From Dirofilaria immitis (Eukaryota > Nematoda > Chromadorea > Rhabditida > Onchocercidae): a DNA stretch of 64,000 nucleotides. The position numbers and the translations under genes were made by a program. Where the stretch lies: the NCBI GenBank assembly GCA_024305405.1, contig JAKNDB010000105.1, positions 2,294,001-2,358,000 of the forward strand, read 5' to 3'. The first letter of the stretch is position 1. Each line of letters begins with the position of its first letter. Of this stretch, positions 53,369 to 64,000 are shown piece by piece. The notes beneath the pieces are model-generated. The model had not been told where the DNA came from, did not search any database, and saw only the letters and a program-made list of their open reading frames with translations.

Positions 53369-53806
53369 TCAAATAGATGCTTTCCTGCTTAACGAATCTG
53401 TCGAGAACAAATGATCTCGAGATACTTCATTAAGTAACACTTTTTTTCCCCAAAATCTTACTGTGATAATTTGCAGAACAATAGTGCGAAAAGAATTGAG
53501 AAAATCAGTCTAAGTTCAAAAAATACTGAATTATCTCTACGGAAACTTTTGAAAAAATCATTCGTGAAGAGTTAAGTCTTTTTCCAAATATCGTTCCAAA
53601 TTAAAAAATAAAATAGAAGTGTTCAAAATGTACTGAAGCAGACGAAAATGAAACTGAATGATCTAAAAATCTTTGATACATGAGAAAGGATATGAAAATA
53701 CTGCAAGACAGAAGCAACTAACTAACTGATGTCACAGTGAAAAGTTGATTCACTTACCATTGATCGACGGATCGATATTGTTGTGCTTGAGCAAAGGAGG
53801 ATATCA
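53369..53806 (-). CDS. candidate secreted peptide precursor, 3' two exons
   Basis: An exon at 53806-53758 has a strong acceptor (tttgctcacttccag) and donor (gtaagt) and reads ISSFAQAQQYRSVDQ, like the end of a signal peptide followed by a mature N-terminus. A phase-matched second exon starts at 53460 and reads KILGKK, a possible amidation and dibasic site. It then needs one A removed from a run of seven (T7 at 53441-53447) to continue as VLLNEVSRDHLFSTDSLSRK and stop at 53369. No initiating exon was found. The peptide interpretation is inference. Confidence 0.3.
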
Positions 53807-54078
53807 CTGGAAGTGAGCAAATCAAATAAACATTGATGAGATGAAGTGAATCGATTGAATCGATAAAAAAATGAATAATCAATTCATGATAGCTGTAACC
53901 GATTTCATATAACTGCGGTCGCTATGGTTGATGCCAGATGCAAACCGAAAAGGAAAATATTTATATTAAAAATAAAAATGGTTGAAATGGCTGCTAAATA
54001 GTCGTTTGTACAATACATATAGAACGATCAAACGATATGAATTCAAAATATATGTTTTTTTGTCCTCACTCAAGGAAA

Positions 54079-54966
54079 ATGTCCAACTTCCTACTAATTA
54101 TGTTGATTGCCAGTCAGACAAATTCCGATCGGTGATCAAATCGAGCTTCAGAATCAATATTATAATATTACATTCGCAACTGCTTTCATTTTAATGAGGT
54201 GAATTTTTTTCACATTTATCTTTCTTGTTCTATTATTAATATTTGATTAATGTTAAAATTCGGTGATTAAATTCATATATGAATTAAACAAAGAGTGAGC
54301 AGTAGTTCGATAATTTGTTTCTTATCAGCATTATCAGGCTTGTAGGACTAAGCATGTGTTTTAGGTTGAAATTTTATCCAAATCCTTCAAAGCAAAACTG
54401 CTATTGATATCTGTCCCTATATATATTATTAAAAGAATGATTTTAAAACAAACTGTTTCTTCATTCCATTACAGAAATGATATCCGTTCTTTCTTTTGTT
54501 AACAGGAAATATGAAGTATCAAAACTGATCATGAGATAGCCAGTTTCGTCGAACCATTTTATAGAGTAATTATGCCAAAATAGAATCAAATCTAAAAATA
54601 AACTGGCCTTATCAGTTACACTCTTTGAATGGGTAACGAAATGAATAGAAGTATGAATCGAAATTGGTGAAGTAGCAGCTAAAATAAATAAGTGGTATGA
54701 GCATTTTTTTTACAAACAATATCTCGAAGTAGATTATTCTCGAAAACTTGCTTGAATGCTCACTTCTCTATTTCGATTCGTGGAGCGGCTTCAAAATTTT
54801 TTGTTTTATGAAATTACTTCCTATAACTTTTTTCAGTCTTATCGGTAAATTTTTATATGATGAACTCAATTTTGCGAAGAAATTTCCTCAACGAATAAGT
54901 GAAGCCAACAAAGGAAAGGAACAAATACGAACAATTATTGTTTGCATACCAATCTATATAAAATAA
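54079..54966 (+). CDS. candidate two-exon secreted small protein, 60 residues
   Basis: Exon 1 (54079-54131) encodes MSNFLLIMLIASQTNSD, a compact signal peptide, and ends at CG|gtgatc. Exon 2 (54837-54966) follows a very good acceptor (aacttttttcag) and joins in phase, giving LIGKFLYDELNFAKKFPQR, then a basic stretch (NKGKEQIR) and a hydrophobic tail ending in a TAA. After cleavage the mature part would be about 42 residues with a dibasic KK and two further basic patches, a neuropeptide- or effector-like layout. No family is recognised. The evidence is the signal sequence, the splice sites and the phase match; each alone would be weak. Confidence 0.4.
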
Positions 54967-54999
54967 AGAAAATAAAAATCCATTCTTTTTTCTATTTCA

Positions 55000-57900
55000 T
55001 TTTTATTATTTATTCTAAATTATCCCGATAGAAGTATTCAGATTTTGATCACGATAAGCACTTCTGATACTACCACGGCAAAAAAAATATATGTTGGATG
55101 GATGCATTGACTATCTTCATTAAACGAGAAGGAATGTACATAATTTAAGGAGGAAAACACTCATTCTTCCTTCCCTATTCTGAATAAGTCATAGTTCTTC
55201 TCTTCCGTCTATTTCTCAAATTTAATTAAACTTAGATTAAAAATTAGATTTAGTAGATTTGATAACTTAAAATTATACGCTCCACAGTGATCACTGATAA
55301 CAGCTCTATAATCTATGTACGCAAGAAAAGCTACCACTGAAAGAAGAACAGCAGGGATTTTTTAGAAGAAGTAATTAGTCATTTTGTTTTCCATGTTGAA
55401 GAGACAGAGCAAGTAGTAAAATGCATGCTAAAGATGTCCAATAATAAAAAGCTTTAGAAATTAAATTGAAATCCAAGAACTAATTGAAAAATTAGGCTAT
55501 ACAAAAAGGAATGCAAGAGGTCAGAATTAATTTCAAGGATAGTTTTAAACAAAATTCATTGGAAAATTCAATAAAACTGACTTGAAAAGATATGATCAAA
55601 TAAAAAGAATTTATACATATGAAAGACAATCGATCAAAACTGAAGAAAACAGAAATAAATGCAAAATACAAAATGCAAACCGAAACTGACGGAGACAAAC
55701 AAAAATTTCCACCAAATATGAGGAAAATTTAGTTTCTAATTTATCAAAATTTCAATTAAAATTTATATTTCAAGTTGAGCATGAAAAAAATAAGGATGTC
55801 CTTTGTTGGTTCAAATAAAACTCAACATTTTTATTCGCCTAAATTTCCATTATACAAATTATGAAAGGTCCTTTTTCAATATCCAAATTGGAAGCATTCA
55901 CTTCTTCGAACTTTTCTTGCAAAATTTAAAAAATGGAATAGTTCACCACTCCCACTTGTCTCACTAATTATGCGGACTAAAAATGGAAAAAAATTGTAAA
56001 ATCGACCAAGGTCTTGGGCTTGTTTTCATAGATTTAAAACATTTCATAAAAATTAAAAAGAAAAAAAAGATGTAAAAACAGAATATAAAGGGTACCGATC
56101 TCCGCTTCATTTTTCTCTCATTTTTTCTAATTTGAAAATTGACTTTATCATTTCAATTATTGAGAATACTCTAACTAATTCACAAACACTAAAACATTAC
56201 CAGTGCCTTCTAATTTCTACTAAAGTAAAGGATATTTGAAAGATGCCAACTATATTTTTTAAAACAGAAAGCCAACTAATTTAGGTGACAAAAATTTTTT
56301 TTCCATGTCAAGTCATTGGGTCAAATGATGACAGTATGACAGTACTGCCTAAGCACTAACGGATTTTTAGATTTAATTATTTATATAAAATTTTATGAAT
56401 TCTCTTTTGCATGAAAAATTGAAATAACAGATGTCACCTTTAAAGTACTGATGTACTGATCTAAACAGTAATTTTAAAAGATATTTTGCAGAAACACCTG
56501 CTTAATTTCAACCAATACATAATTCTAACAACATCAATTTTATGTTTAGTTTGTTTTCTCGAATTTCACCAATAACATGGCATTTTATACTATGAATTTT
56601 AGTCCACAAAACACTTTTTTAATCTTCAAAAGTATTTCAAAATATTTTTCGTGAATTCATTAAAATTAAGCGCATGTTTTTGCAAGTCTCTTAAAACTTA
56701 AATTATAAATGAAACTGATATTGATTTCAGGGCGAATAAATTGCGATACGATAGAAGGTAATAAATGAAATGTCTGCATATTGCATGTAAGCATAATGTT
56801 ATTGTTTTCGGTTAAATTAAGAGCAGTGTCAATTTTCAACCAAAAAGATTCTCGAGTATCAGGATATCCTCGAAATTTCAACACTTAGGAACCGATAATT
56901 ATGATAACCATTGCCGCATCCTTTTTCCAATCCAACTCTGTGAAACAGTTGCCGCGTGATCTGTGATGTTTATGTTGCATTAGTTTCCTTAAAAGTTTCA
57001 GAATGCTATAAATTACTTTAGTGAGATATTATTGTATTCTTTATTTCTAGTCTTTTTCTTTTATCCTCTTTTTTATCTGCTGAAGAAATATGAAGATTAT
57101 GCTCGAAAAGTTGAGATACATGAAATTCGAAACTATACCTAAATAAAAACAGAGAAATATTAGAAAATTTGTTAATTCAAACAATCATTTATCGAATATA
57201 TAATTCATGCATTTCCAGTAACTTAATGGATCGAAGTATTTGTATACGGAGAAATAATTCAATGATTAACTGCTAATTAATCAATCTTCTATCGTTCCTC
57301 CCTTTTACTTTCAGGCACCTCCTTCCTTTAAATCTTTATTTCTTTCTTGACGGTGGATTTCTTGTTGCAACTGTTTATTTACATCCTTTCTGAAGCATTC
57401 TTATACTGCAGCTCCCGTTAAAAATTGAGAAGGTCGAAGTCGCTTATCATCATTAACTTCAAGAACTTCATTTGTTACAATTCATCACCGCACTTTCGTG
57501 AAAACAATGAGGGAATCGATTGCAACGATGATTGATGAAAAGATGGTGGCAGTGAACTGCAAATTTCATATTATTTGCACTTCATTAACAAAAGTTTCTA
57601 TTAAAATTGAGAATGCTGAAGTCGGAAATCCAAAATAAGAATAAGAAAAATTTAAATTATGAATTTTTTGATTAAAATGGTATCAATCAAAATTTTATTG
57701 TCTTCAGCTCCATAACAAAACAAATAAATAAAACAGTACCCAATTTCATAATAACTTCTGTTCTGTGAAAGCTGCGTATTTGATAGAGAAGGCAACAAAG
57801 ATGCTGTTGTACTTTCACGTAAATGGTAAGATATCGTATCACAGCAGGACCTTGCCCTCAGACTTCTTGGTATTTCTTTCCTACAGGAAATATTTAATAG

Positions 57901-58218
57901 AAATAGTTTCTAATGGCTGCATAGTAAAATAAGGGAAAGACTTTCAGTAAAAAATTTTAATTCTGTGAAAAAATGCGAGATTTTTGTCAAAAAAGTATTT
58001 TAAATTTATCGATGTATTAAAATTTTCAAAGAATTTTTCGGTAAAATGGTATGAGATAAGTAAATGAAAAGGATACAACTCCATTTAGAAAACAATGGAC
58101 TGATGTAGAAAATATTTTATCTTTGAACTCTGTGGATACAAAAAAGGTTAGAACAATATTTACCATTCTGACTTCCACTTTAAGCTCGAATCGAATGGCT
58201 TCTTGAATGATAACTGTG
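55000..58218. other. gene-poor region between the small ORFs and the TWK channel
   Basis: AT-rich DNA without a recognisable gene. The only protein-like frame is at 56884-56666 on the minus strand (reads GYPDTRESFWLKIDTALN, later IVSQFIRPEINISF, stop at 56666). It has no ATG and would have to be a terminal exon; no partner exon was found. Confidence 0.45.
56666..56884 (-). CDS. unrecognised terminal-exon-like frame, 72 codons
   Basis: Minus-strand frame opened by a weak acceptor (cctaag) with balanced composition: FRGYPDTRESFWLKIDTALN at the start and RLAKTCA at the end. It starts without ATG. No domain is recognised and no upstream exon was identified. It may be part of an unplaced gene or a chance frame. 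Confidence 0.25.
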   Translation of the reverse strand: MLKFRGYPDTRESFWLKIDTALNLTENNNIMLTCNMQTFHLLPSIVSQFIRPEINISFIYNLSFKRLAKTCA

Positions 58219-61200
58219 TTATATGACCGGAAGAAATTGATGAGCAGATACTATCGGATTCATCAGTGACTGCAAATAGAGCACAGGCTCCCTAAATTCA
58301 ATATCACCGAAAGCACTGGATAACATATTTTCGCCATCAAAAATGTTCGAAAATGAATTGGTCGATTGATGAATGATATCTGATTGAATCGATGATGAAT
58401 CTCGTGAACCTATAATCACATTGATGATCATACATATTGGTGTAAAAGTTAACTTCCTTCTTGTTTTTAATAACACTTCTTTTTTCATTAATCATTATGG
58501 GTAGATATTTAGTCACCAGGGAGAAAATTCATATCCTTGTCAAAGGTAACAATATTGGCAGTATGTATCATGTCGGTTTGTGTAGCAGAATGATGCGTAC
58601 GAGGTGCCGCTTCATATACCTGATCCATGAATCGCTCCAATTTCGAGTTCCTTACAAATTTACTAAATAGCATTGATCTAAAAAAAAGGAACAATTATTA
58701 GTGATAAACAAACTTATATAACTCAGATCTAAATATAATAAATAAGTGGAAATATTTTAATGTTGCAAAAAAGCAATTTTTTTGTCTTTTATCACCTATC
58801 TGCCAATTTTTATATCTCGCATTATCAGAATTACAAGAAAAGAGCAATGAATGGATCATTGAGGAGTTTTTAATTTCTTGAGGAGTTAACTTCGGCTTTC
58901 ATTCACCGATATTTTGACTGAATTTTTGGATTAATTAAAGTGACAATTAGGATGATAATCATTTTCAACAGTAATCATTATCATCATTATCATTATCAGA
59001 CATTTCGTAATCAAGACAACTAGATCTACTTTTTTAACATCAAAATATAGATTGAGTTTCTAATTTTGACATGAGTGAAACAAGAAAAACGAATATTGCT
59101 ATAAAAATCATATCGAAGTAAGAGCGTGCTTCAGAATTGCGATTTACTATAAAAGTGAAGAATATATGGGTTACTCTTAGTTTAATTTGATAAGGCTTAA
59201 TATCAGTTGATCATCAGTACTGTTAATACCATAGCAAAAGTAATGATTATATCTATACAAACTTACTGAAAGTCATCATTTGGAGTATAGAATTTCGCTT
59301 TTTCTAATGCTTGTACAGTACGGATAGCTGCAATGTGCTTCCATAAATAATCAATGAAATCAGCACCTCGGAGTGGAGGCTTGAAGCACTGCATTTCTTC
59401 CGGGTTAATTCTCGATCTTGGTACTGTAAACGCGGTTAATAAGTACAAAGATTACAATTAGTAAGTAGTTGAAATTGAGAATTTTTCTTTAGCTTTCATT
59501 CTATTTTTAATAAGCAATGCCAATTCATTCTGTATTCAAAAAAGAAAAAAAACAACTCGCATTGTTGTTGTCGTTCTTGTGAGTGATTCTGAAACGGAAC
59601 AGACATTTCTGCTTCGGATTCCATATCATAATTCATTTCAGCAAGTTGTGATTCAATCATATTATTTGCAATACGTTCCGCAATCCATTCTTTAACTCGA
59701 TTTGGTAAACTTCTCATTGATTTATATTGTTTGTCCAAAGGAACCGTTAGTAAACCACCTGAAGCAAAATGTGCCATACTTATTCGATCTCACAAAAAAG
59801 TGAGGAAATTTAGAAACTTCTTCACACACAACTAATAACGATGTCCAATGCTTATTGCTATTATCAATTCTAAATTGTTACCATTTTTCTCGCTAAACTT
59901 GCGTTCGGCATCAAATAGTAGCAGTTGAAAATAACTGAACGATTCTGCCGAATAATTTTGATGATGTTTAATACAAAATCTTACTAGCCATTCCGACTTC
60001 AAAGGGAGAAGCATGACATTCAAAATCAGTTTCATTCTTTGCAATAGCCGCTACCCGTTCAATTTCGTCAATGTATTCCTGTAGAAGTTGACCAAGAATT
60101 TTTCTAGAGCTACCTTAAAGTAAAGGACAAAGTAAATGAATGAAATAATTATAAGCAGGAAATACAATCTAAACAAAACAAAAAATTTTTTTTTTTAGCT
60201 TTATTCTCACTAATTAGCTGAAAAAGCGAAATGAAATGGAAATCAAAAAAATCGTGGAGGCTTCATGTAAAAATCAGTATCTTAATTTCTTTAAAAAAAT
60301 ATTTGAGGCCTTTTGTTATCACTTAAGTATTTAAATTTCAGTGAAAACAAAAAAAATTAGTTAGTGAATTATGAAAATTAAAATTTATTTCCACACCGTT
60401 TAAAAAACAACTAATAGAATTCTAAAATTTTTTGAAATATTTAAGGAAAAAAGAATTTTCAAACTGCAGAAGTGATTTTCAGTTAACTGACTTGTATAAG
60501 ATTAATGCACATAGATAACAAGGCAAGTCCAACAAGTATTAATAGGAAGTAACCGAGCATCATGTCTTTATTGCCTGGAACAATATCGCCCAAACCAACT
60601 GTGCTGAAAAATATAATTTAACTAACTTTTAAACAACTTTCATTAAAATGGTGAAGATGAAAATCAAATTTGAAACGTTCCGAAATTGGTTAAATTTAAG
60701 AAATCAAATCAAAAAAGATGAAAAAGATTTCTACACTATCTACAGCTTATACAGAATACCTTATGGAGACAAAGAAAAAGTAGACCGAGGTAAGGTATCC
60801 CCATTCAGGCTCATATAGGCAAAACAAAGCTGCTGAAAAACCAATCCAAAGGATAAGCAGCGCTAGAGCGATCGGAATCGAAAATGCATTTTCGTGAGTA
60901 CTGAAATATAGCATTAACAACTTTCAATTAATTTTTTCTACATGTTCAAATTTTAAATATTTCGAAAATTGAAATTAAAAGTCTTACAATTTTGTTGTGC
61001 TTTGCTCAGTGAGAGTACCACCTTCTGGATCTAAATCAACTTCTTTCACGGACAATGAATTAAGACTTTGCGTTGTAGATTGTAAATTGGTAGGATTATA
61101 TAATGTCTAAAAGACCCAATTCTTGATTTGCAAAAATAGCATTTACCGAAATTTGGACAAACTGTAAGAATTATTAAAATGATAACTTGAAAATTCAGTT

Positions 61201-62706
61201 TAAAAATTTTCCTGAAATTTTTCTGAAGTTATAATTTTTACTCATAAATCGAAAAGAATAAAGTACTAAACTTTGCGGACATGCTCATCTTCTTCACACC
61301 TCCTACAACCTTTTTCCCGGTACTTCGTGATCGTTTATAAAATTTACGAAAACTTCGCGACAGTAATCGACCAACATCTTTGAGAATAATTAAAAATATT
61401 GGAATGCCGAACATAATATAAAATATGCTAGCTATTTGTCCAGCAAGAGTTTTTGCTGCTGGTAACCCATAGCCTAGAATATAGAATGCTAAGGATTGAG
61501 GAAGATCGAAAAAAGGAATAGAAAGAGAGATTTGAAGTGATTTGGAAAAGCTAAGCCTGAAACTTAGATAAAAAAAGTGAGAGGAACAGGTATAGACGGG
61601 AAATGGTTCATCAGAAAACATTCAGCTGACGTCACCTTCTTCTTTGATCTGATACTATTGATGAAAATATAAATAGCAATGAAGACGGCTCCGCTTAATC
61701 ACTTGCATTCTTCCCTTCTGTGTTTTCAAAATGGATAGAATGCATCTGTACCAATTGTAGTATACAGCTGTCCAGCATAGAACATCGATCCATACCACGA
61801 CCATGGACTACTAGCATTCCGTTCACGGATGACATCTGTCAAATTCGTGTAATCAAGAAACCAATTCACCGCTTCTTTTGCATATTTCATTTGCAAACTT
61901 TTATCGTCTTTAATGACATAATCATCGCATCGCAACTCTAATATTCGTTTCGTTATCTGTAATGCAATTTGAATTCTTCCAATTCAAATAAACATTGTGT
62001 GATTGCCATCTTCATTTCTTGCATTAGCAATGAAACTCTGATATTATCTGTCTTTTTCTTCAGACTTCAACTCTGAATGAGTGGAATAATTTTAGTTCAT
62101 AAAAGATAGCAATAAATTAGAACTACATATGAATGACATACATGATTTTTTTAACAAAAATTCAATTTTTATTCGAAATAACTGAAACTTATTTCTCCAC
62201 ATTTTAAACTGCAACTTATTTCTTCACATTTTACAGAAACTTTGTAGGCTTCAATATTCTTTGTTAGTATATGCTGTATAAATTGAAATAGTACGTAGCT
62301 TACCAAGTAAACATCAAATTTTAAGTATGATTAACTCATCTATAGAAATATATATCTCTTAGTATGCAAAAACATTGAAATTCATATTTTGTTTTCCTAG
62401 GATTTTAGGACCAACTAACACGAATAACAGAACAAAGAAGAATTACAAAATATGCTAGGAGTTAAATATTAATAGACTTCTGCGTATACAGCAAGTGATG
62501 GCAACAACGATAAATTTCACCTGATCAAAAGCATAGTAATAGCTCCTACGAAATAGTTCTCTTTCATGAAGATCACGTTCCAATTCGAGCTTACGGAAAA
62601 TGGCAGCGCCAATCAGCGTATATGAGATCAGTACAGCAAATGGTAATAAATTGTTTAAATGAAACTTTTGGTAAACTCGTTGTAAGTAGTAAAATATTTT
62701 ATACAT
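58219..62706 (-). CDS. two-pore-domain (TWK/K2P) potassium channel
   Basis: Background K+ leak channel of the plasma membrane. Eleven exons, about 609 residues: 62706-62521, 61956-61752, 61473-61272, 61106-60988, 60900-60760, 60603-60492, 60113-59985, 59788-59557, 59416-59267, 58677-58517 and 58409-58219. TM1 is at about residues 19-40 (LLPFAVLISYTLIGAAIF). A long extracellular loop has an N-glycosylation-like NASS. Pore 1 has the filter TTIGYG (split by an intron), followed by TM2 (ASIFYIMFGIPIFLIIL). TM3 is IPIALALLILWIGFSAALF, pore 2 has TVGLGD, and TM4 is LLILVGLALLSMCINLI. A long cytoplasmic tail follows. Exons 3 and 7 each need one extra base in an A/T run; with it, exon 3 reads CRRCEEDEHVRK and joins exon 4 in phase. 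Nematodes have dozens of twk genes, so no symbol is given. The ATG lacks a nearby spliced-leader acceptor, so the start is less certain. Confidence 0.92.
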
Positions 62707-64000
62707 TTCGTATTATCCATTGGAAAACCCACTTATCTGCAATTCAATATTTTATAGATGACGGATTTCGCAAACAAATAGAAGTTGTAAGATATTTTGA
62801 CATCCTTAAATGTTATTATATTATTATAATAAAATGAAATGAATTTCTTGTACTGATCCATTGTCTGATTCTCTAAAGATTTCGAGTGTACGCATATGCG
62901 CAATTATTGATTTTCTATCAGTAAATCAAAAATATCATGAAATTAAGTATTGCAATATTTACAAAAACCAATGAGGAAATGAATTGAGGTAATGTTAACT
63001 CTATTCAAATTTGAAACATATTTTTAAATACAATAATGCGAATTTTACACATGAATTGGTAAATCCCTAATTTATTTCTTTACAAGTTCAAATTTGTAAG
63101 GGAAATTACAAAAATCATTTAGCATAAATTATGGCAAAGAAAAATAAGTTAAAGTGTTAAAAAGTAAGACAAGAATGAAATCCAAAGATAGGCTCTGATG
63201 AAAACAAGATGAGATAATTCAACAAAAGGGTGAAAAATTTTTTAGCAATGAAATGAACTTCAAGTCACAAGTGGTGTGGTTACCACTTATCAAAGTCTTA
63301 GTTCTGAAAAAATAAATTTAAACAGAGATTTTTAAATTATTTATATTTTTTGTGCTGTGTCAGGAAAGAGCTTTGCGTAGAGAAAATCATCCATCACCCG
63401 CTGGCATTTTCGACAAATAGAAGGTAGCTAAAGCAAATCTTAAGGCTTAAATAGAGAGAAAAAATAAATTCTCTCTAGTGACAATTAATTAGTTATCTTT
63501 TCGGTGACAATCAATTAAATATTTCCTGAAATATCAGAAGTCTGAAAACTGATAAAAACTGATGGGAAAACAATCAGTTCACAAAGTTGAATGAATATCA
63601 TAAAGTTGCATATGTCGTAGTGACATATAATTTTCTCTTTCAAATAATATCGAAATTAGATGGTACATTTGTTAGCGAAACATATGTCCCAGAAGCCTCA
63701 TGCACCAGAGGCATCTGAGGAGATAGACTGCATCAAATGATATGGATATCAACCGATAAATAAATGCTTTCAATATTCAAAGCAGGAAAAACTGCTATTT
63801 TTAGGAGGAATAATCATTTTTAATTAATTCTATTTACATCAAAAATGACAACGGCAAATTAGAAAGTTATAAGAACTTCTTCGGTCTTTACTAAGTTATA
63901 TCAATAATGAGCATAAATATTTTTACATTTTTGATACAATCGAATTCTCCATAAAAAAAAATCATCATCAAATATCAATTTCGACTTTAGCGAACGTTAC
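62707..64000. other. upstream region of the TWK channel
   Basis: No exon seen. It may contain the promoter or 5' UTR introns of the channel gene. A short imperfect inverted repeat (CCTCATGC..GCATCTGAGG) lies near 63696-63720. Confidence 0.5.

Noticed and set aside
55492..55698. Hydrophobic minus-strand frame (Ser/Phe/Ile-rich)
   Set aside because: It is the complement of an A-rich stretch; hydrophobicity follows from base composition.
63690..63725. Imperfect inverted repeat that could be a small-RNA hairpin
   Set aside because: Stem too short and mismatched for a microRNA precursor; no supporting context.

Overview
The window looks like AT-rich (roughly 70 percent A+T) nuclear DNA of a nematode. 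Genes are cut into many short exons with GT..AG introns and TTTTCAG-type acceptors, and the recognisable proteins are animal neuronal, muscle and trafficking proteins: EAG potassium channel, phospholipase C beta, NK-2 homeobox, two-pore potassium channel, TECPR2. The species cannot be fixed from this window; the base composition would suit a clade III (filaria-like) worm. No bacterial genes, rRNA, tRNA or CRISPR array was seen.

Layout from left to right. 1-2,090: 5' end of an EAG (egl-2-like) channel gene on the minus strand, running off the left edge. 2,100-11,300: gene-poor DNA with weak ORFs, a MITE-like inverted repeat (4,779-5,021) and a diverged duplication (8.4-8.95 kb). 10,360-11,571: small single-pass membrane protein, minus. 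11,600-16,786: gene-poor, with one orphan coding exon (15,182-15,296) and several palindromes. 16,787-25,559: 27-exon TECPR2-like gene, minus (WD40-like N-terminus, tectonin repeats at the C-terminus). 28,498-31,494: seven-exon multi-pass membrane protein, minus. 33,604-38,933: NK-2 homeobox gene most like ceh-22, plus. 39,755-51,197: PLC-beta gene, minus, convergent with the homeobox gene. 53.3-55 kb: two candidate short secreted or peptide genes on opposite strands. 58,219-62,706: two-pore (TWK) potassium channel, 11 exons, minus. 62,707-64,000: no gene seen.

The PLC-beta, EAG and TWK genes are all excitability or G-protein signalling genes, but nothing in the sequence shows that they are co-regulated; the order looks like ordinary animal gene order.

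The strongest unexpected pattern is that at least ten otherwise well-behaved exons need a one-base change in the length of an A or T run (4-7 bases) to keep the reading frame. Splice phases on both sides and family alignments agree with each correction. The simplest reading is uncorrected homopolymer errors in the assembly, not pseudogenes. Anyone annotating this window automatically would truncate five real genes.
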